From an uncultured Lachnospiraceae bacterium (GTDB lineage Bacteria; Bacillota; Clostridia; Lachnospirales; Lachnospiraceae), in the NCBI GenBank assembly GCA_902764045.1, contig CACWUI010000080.1:1-5893 (forward strand): a stretch of 5,893 nucleotides of DNA, given 5' to 3'. Shown piece after piece: positions 4,357-5,893 of this stretch; position 1 is the stretch's first letter, and each line of letters begins with the position of its first letter. The notes beneath the pieces were generated by a model that worked only from the letters and a program-made list of their open reading frames with translations, did not search any database and had not been told where the DNA came from. The position numbers and the translations under genes are program-made.

Positions 4357-5893
4357 ATGAAAAAGAAAACTAATAAAACGAGATCAGTATTGATATCGGT
4401 ATTAGCCGCTTCCGGTCTTGCGGTGACAGCGCTTGCCGGATGCAGCGGCGGAACGGCAACCAATACACAGACCGAAACCAATACAAGCGTTACTTTGGCA
4501 AATGAATTGTACAAAGGTCAGACCGTGACAGGTAAGGTTGTAAAAGTTGACGGGAATGATATTGAGATAAAACTTAATGATGAAGAAATATCAGATTCTG
4601 CAAATTCTGATGAAACGGTGACGTTTGAGTTGAGCGGGGATACGGAATATAAGAAAGAGTCCGGGGCACCCGGCGGCGGTAACGCGCCTCAGGGAGAACC
4701 GCCTGCAAAGCCTGAGGGTGACAGTTCATCAGGCTCGGAAAACGGACAGCAGCCTGAAGGCACACCGCCGGCAAAGCCCGACGGCGACAGTTCATCAGGA
4801 TCGGGAGACGGACAACAGTCTGAAGGCACGCCGCCTGCAAAGCCTGACGGAGAAAACGCCGACGGTTCATCCTCCGACGGGGGAGAAGCATCAAGTGGCG
4901 CGCCTGATTCCGGGAATGCACCTGGCACAGGGGAAACCACGGATATTACCAAAGATGACATTAAAGCAGATGACAATGTATCCGTAACCCTTGATGACAG
5001 CGGCAAGGTCACCACGGTTACTGTTAAAAGTGATAACGCCGGTCCCGGCGGACAGGGCACGTCCGGCGGCGGCAGTGCAAATGTTGAATATACGGCAGTA
5101 AAAACCATTGAGGAGGATGCTGCATTAACCGGTGAAACCATAGAATCTACAGGGGATGACGAGAACGGGCTTCTTGTAAAAAACGGAGCAAAAGCAACAT
5201 TTTCCGAAGGAACGATTACACGCAGTTCTGATAAAAGCAGCGGAGGTGACAATGCCAGCTTCTACGGCGTGGGAGCAGCGGCGCTTGTTACAGACGGTGA
5301 GCTTCATGTAAATGACTCCACCATCAATACGGATGCCGATGGCGGAGCGGGAGTATTTGCATACGGCACAGGAACCGCTTATGTGGAAAACACAAAGATC
5401 ACCACAAAGCAGGGCGCTTCCGGAGGCGTTCACGTTGCAGGCGGCGGAACCCTTTATGCCAAGAACCTTACGGTTGAGACAAACGGCGGCTCGTCAGCGG
5501 CCATACGAAGTGACCGGGGCGGCGGCACCATGGATGTGGACGGCGGAACCTATACTTCAAACGGAACAGGGTCGCCTGCTATTTACTCAACGGCGGATAT
5601 CACAGTCAAAAATGCCACTCTTACCGCTAACGGCTCTGAAGCTATATGTATTGAAGGAAAGAATTCCATTAATCTGACGGATTGTGATCTTACGGGAAAT
5701 ATGGCTGATAATGAGCAAAATGACCACACCTGGAATGTTATCTTATATCAGAGTATGTCCGGTGATTCCGAGGTGGGAAATTCCACATTTACAATGGATG
5801 GCGGAACACTTACGGCTAAGAACGGCGGGATGTTCTACAGTACCAATACGGAGTCAACTTTTGTGTTGAAAAATGTGGATATCACTTATGCGG
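4357..5893 (+). CDS. Lipoprotein with tandem-repeat linker and right-handed beta-helix-like domain, 3' partial
   Basis: The frame is open from the ATG at 4357 to the window edge without a stop (512 codons visible). Residues 1-28 are a lipoprotein signal; lipobox ALAGC makes C29 the lipidated residue, so the protein sits on the outer face of the membrane. Residues about 52-101 (QTVTGKVVKVDGNDIEIKL) form a small beta domain. Residues about 104-200 are Pro/Gly/Ser/Asp-rich with 22-residue repeats, followed by TTDITKDDIKADDNVSVTLDD. From about residue 243 onward come Gly/Thr/Asn-rich rungs typical of parallel beta-helices: LLVKNGAKATFSEGTITRSSD, FYGVGAAALVTDGELHVNDSTI, GAGVFAYGTGTAYVENTKI, DRGGGTMDVDGGTYTSNGTGSPAIYSTADITV, EGKNSINLTDCDL, FTMDGGTLTAKNGGMFYSTNTES. 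Proteins of this pattern occur in clostridia and actinobacteria as hypothetical or adhesin-like; ligand and function are not established to my knowledge. Carbohydrate or surface binding is only inferred. The C-terminus is missing. Confidence 0.85.
   Translation, partial: MKKKTNKTRSVLISVLAASGLAVTALAGCSGGTATNTQTETNTSVTLANELYKGQTVTGKVVKVDGNDIEIKLNDEEISDSANSDETVTFELSGDTEYKKESGAPGGGNAPQGEPPAKPEGDSSSGSENGQQPEGTPPAKPDGDSSSGSGDGQQSEGTPPAKPDGENADGSSSDGGEASSGAPDSGNAPGTGETTDITKDDIKADDNVSVTLDDSGKVTTVTVKSDNAGPGGQGTSGGGSANVEYTAVKTIEEDAALTGETIESTGDDENGLLVKNGAKATFSEGTITRSSDKSSGGDNASFYGVGAAALVTDGELHVNDSTINTDADGGAGVFAYGTGTAYVENTKITTKQGASGGVHVAGGGTLYAKNLTVETNGGSSAAIRSDRGGGTMDVDGGTYTSNGTGSPAIYSTADITVKNATLTANGSEAICIEGKNSINLTDCDLTGNMADNEQNDHTWNVILYQSMSGDSEVGNSTFTMDGGTLTAKNGGMFYSTNTESTFVLKNVDITYA
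4699..4851 (+). repeat. 66-bp in-frame tandem repeat coding a 22-residue linker unit
   Basis: Units span 4699-4764 and 4765-4830, with a partial third at 4831-4851. The encoded unit is PPAKPxGDSSSGS followed by xxGQQxEGT. The two full units agree at 56 of 66 bases and 18 of 22 residues; six of the ten base differences are silent. It codes a flexible spacer between the N-terminal domain and the beta-helix of the lipoprotein. Slippage or recombination here could change spacer length without breaking the frame. Confidence 0.88.

Noticed and set aside
4699..4851. Possible CRISPR-like direct repeats
   Set aside because: Units are contiguous with no spacers, in frame, and differ mainly at silent sites, so they are a coding repeat.
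4689..5252. 187-residue minus-strand frame rich in Pro and Ser
   Set aside because: It mirrors the repeat-bearing lipoprotein coding strand, has no ribosome binding site, and its repeats are those of the sense gene read backwards.
4718..5869. Plus-strand short frames inside the lipoprotein gene
   Set aside because: They are out-of-frame readings; the frame from 4357 is continuous and carries the signal peptide and beta-helix pattern.

Overview
The window looks like chromosomal DNA from an anaerobic, Gram-positive Firmicute, most likely a gut or rumen Clostridia/Lachnospiraceae-type bacterium. The basis is strong AGGAGG-like ribosome binding sites, frequent ATA/AGA/AGG codons with moderate GC, a clostridial-type C1 cysteine peptidase with a lectin-like domain, surface proteins ending in a sortase-like tail (xADTGD, hydrophobic helix, basic end), an FctA-type pilin domain, and a lipobox lipoprotein. 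The genus cannot be fixed from the sequence alone.

Bases 1-3218 (+) carry a two-gene cell-surface operon. The first gene, truncated at its 5' end by the window edge, is a papain-like (C1A) peptidase with a lectin-like domain and a wall-anchor tail. Its catalytic Cys lies outside the window, but the His and Asn are visible. Five bases after its stop begins a 435-residue secreted protein with an FctA/Spy0128-like isopeptide pilin domain, a probable degenerate VaFE-like domain, a Ser/Thr-rich stalk and the same ADTGD anchor. The ribosome binding site of the second gene lies inside the end of the first, so the two are probably made together: an anchored protease and an anchored stalk or adhesin.

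Bases 3219-3308 separate convergent genes and hold a near-perfect 21-bp-arm palindrome of the GGGGACGGTT type (REP/MITE-like), with a decayed half copy beside it. Bases 3309-4250 hold two divergent housekeeping genes, a PaaI-like hotdog thioesterase (-) and D-aminoacyl-tRNA deacylase dtd (+), sharing an 81-bp intergenic region with what look like two overlapping extended -10 promoters.

Bases 4251-4356 form a leader with a weak promoter candidate, a small hairpin and a G-rich ribosome binding site. From 4357 to the right edge runs a long open frame with no stop in the window: a lipoprotein with a 22-residue tandem repeat linker and a Gly/Thr/Asn-rich right-handed beta-helix-like domain. Four of the five genes are complete or nearly so; the first and last run off the window. 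I see no rRNA, tRNA, CRISPR array or transposase gene. The most unusual items are the paired ADTGD-anchored protease/pilin operon, the degenerate second domain of the stalk protein, the palindromic element and the repeat-bearing lipoprotein.
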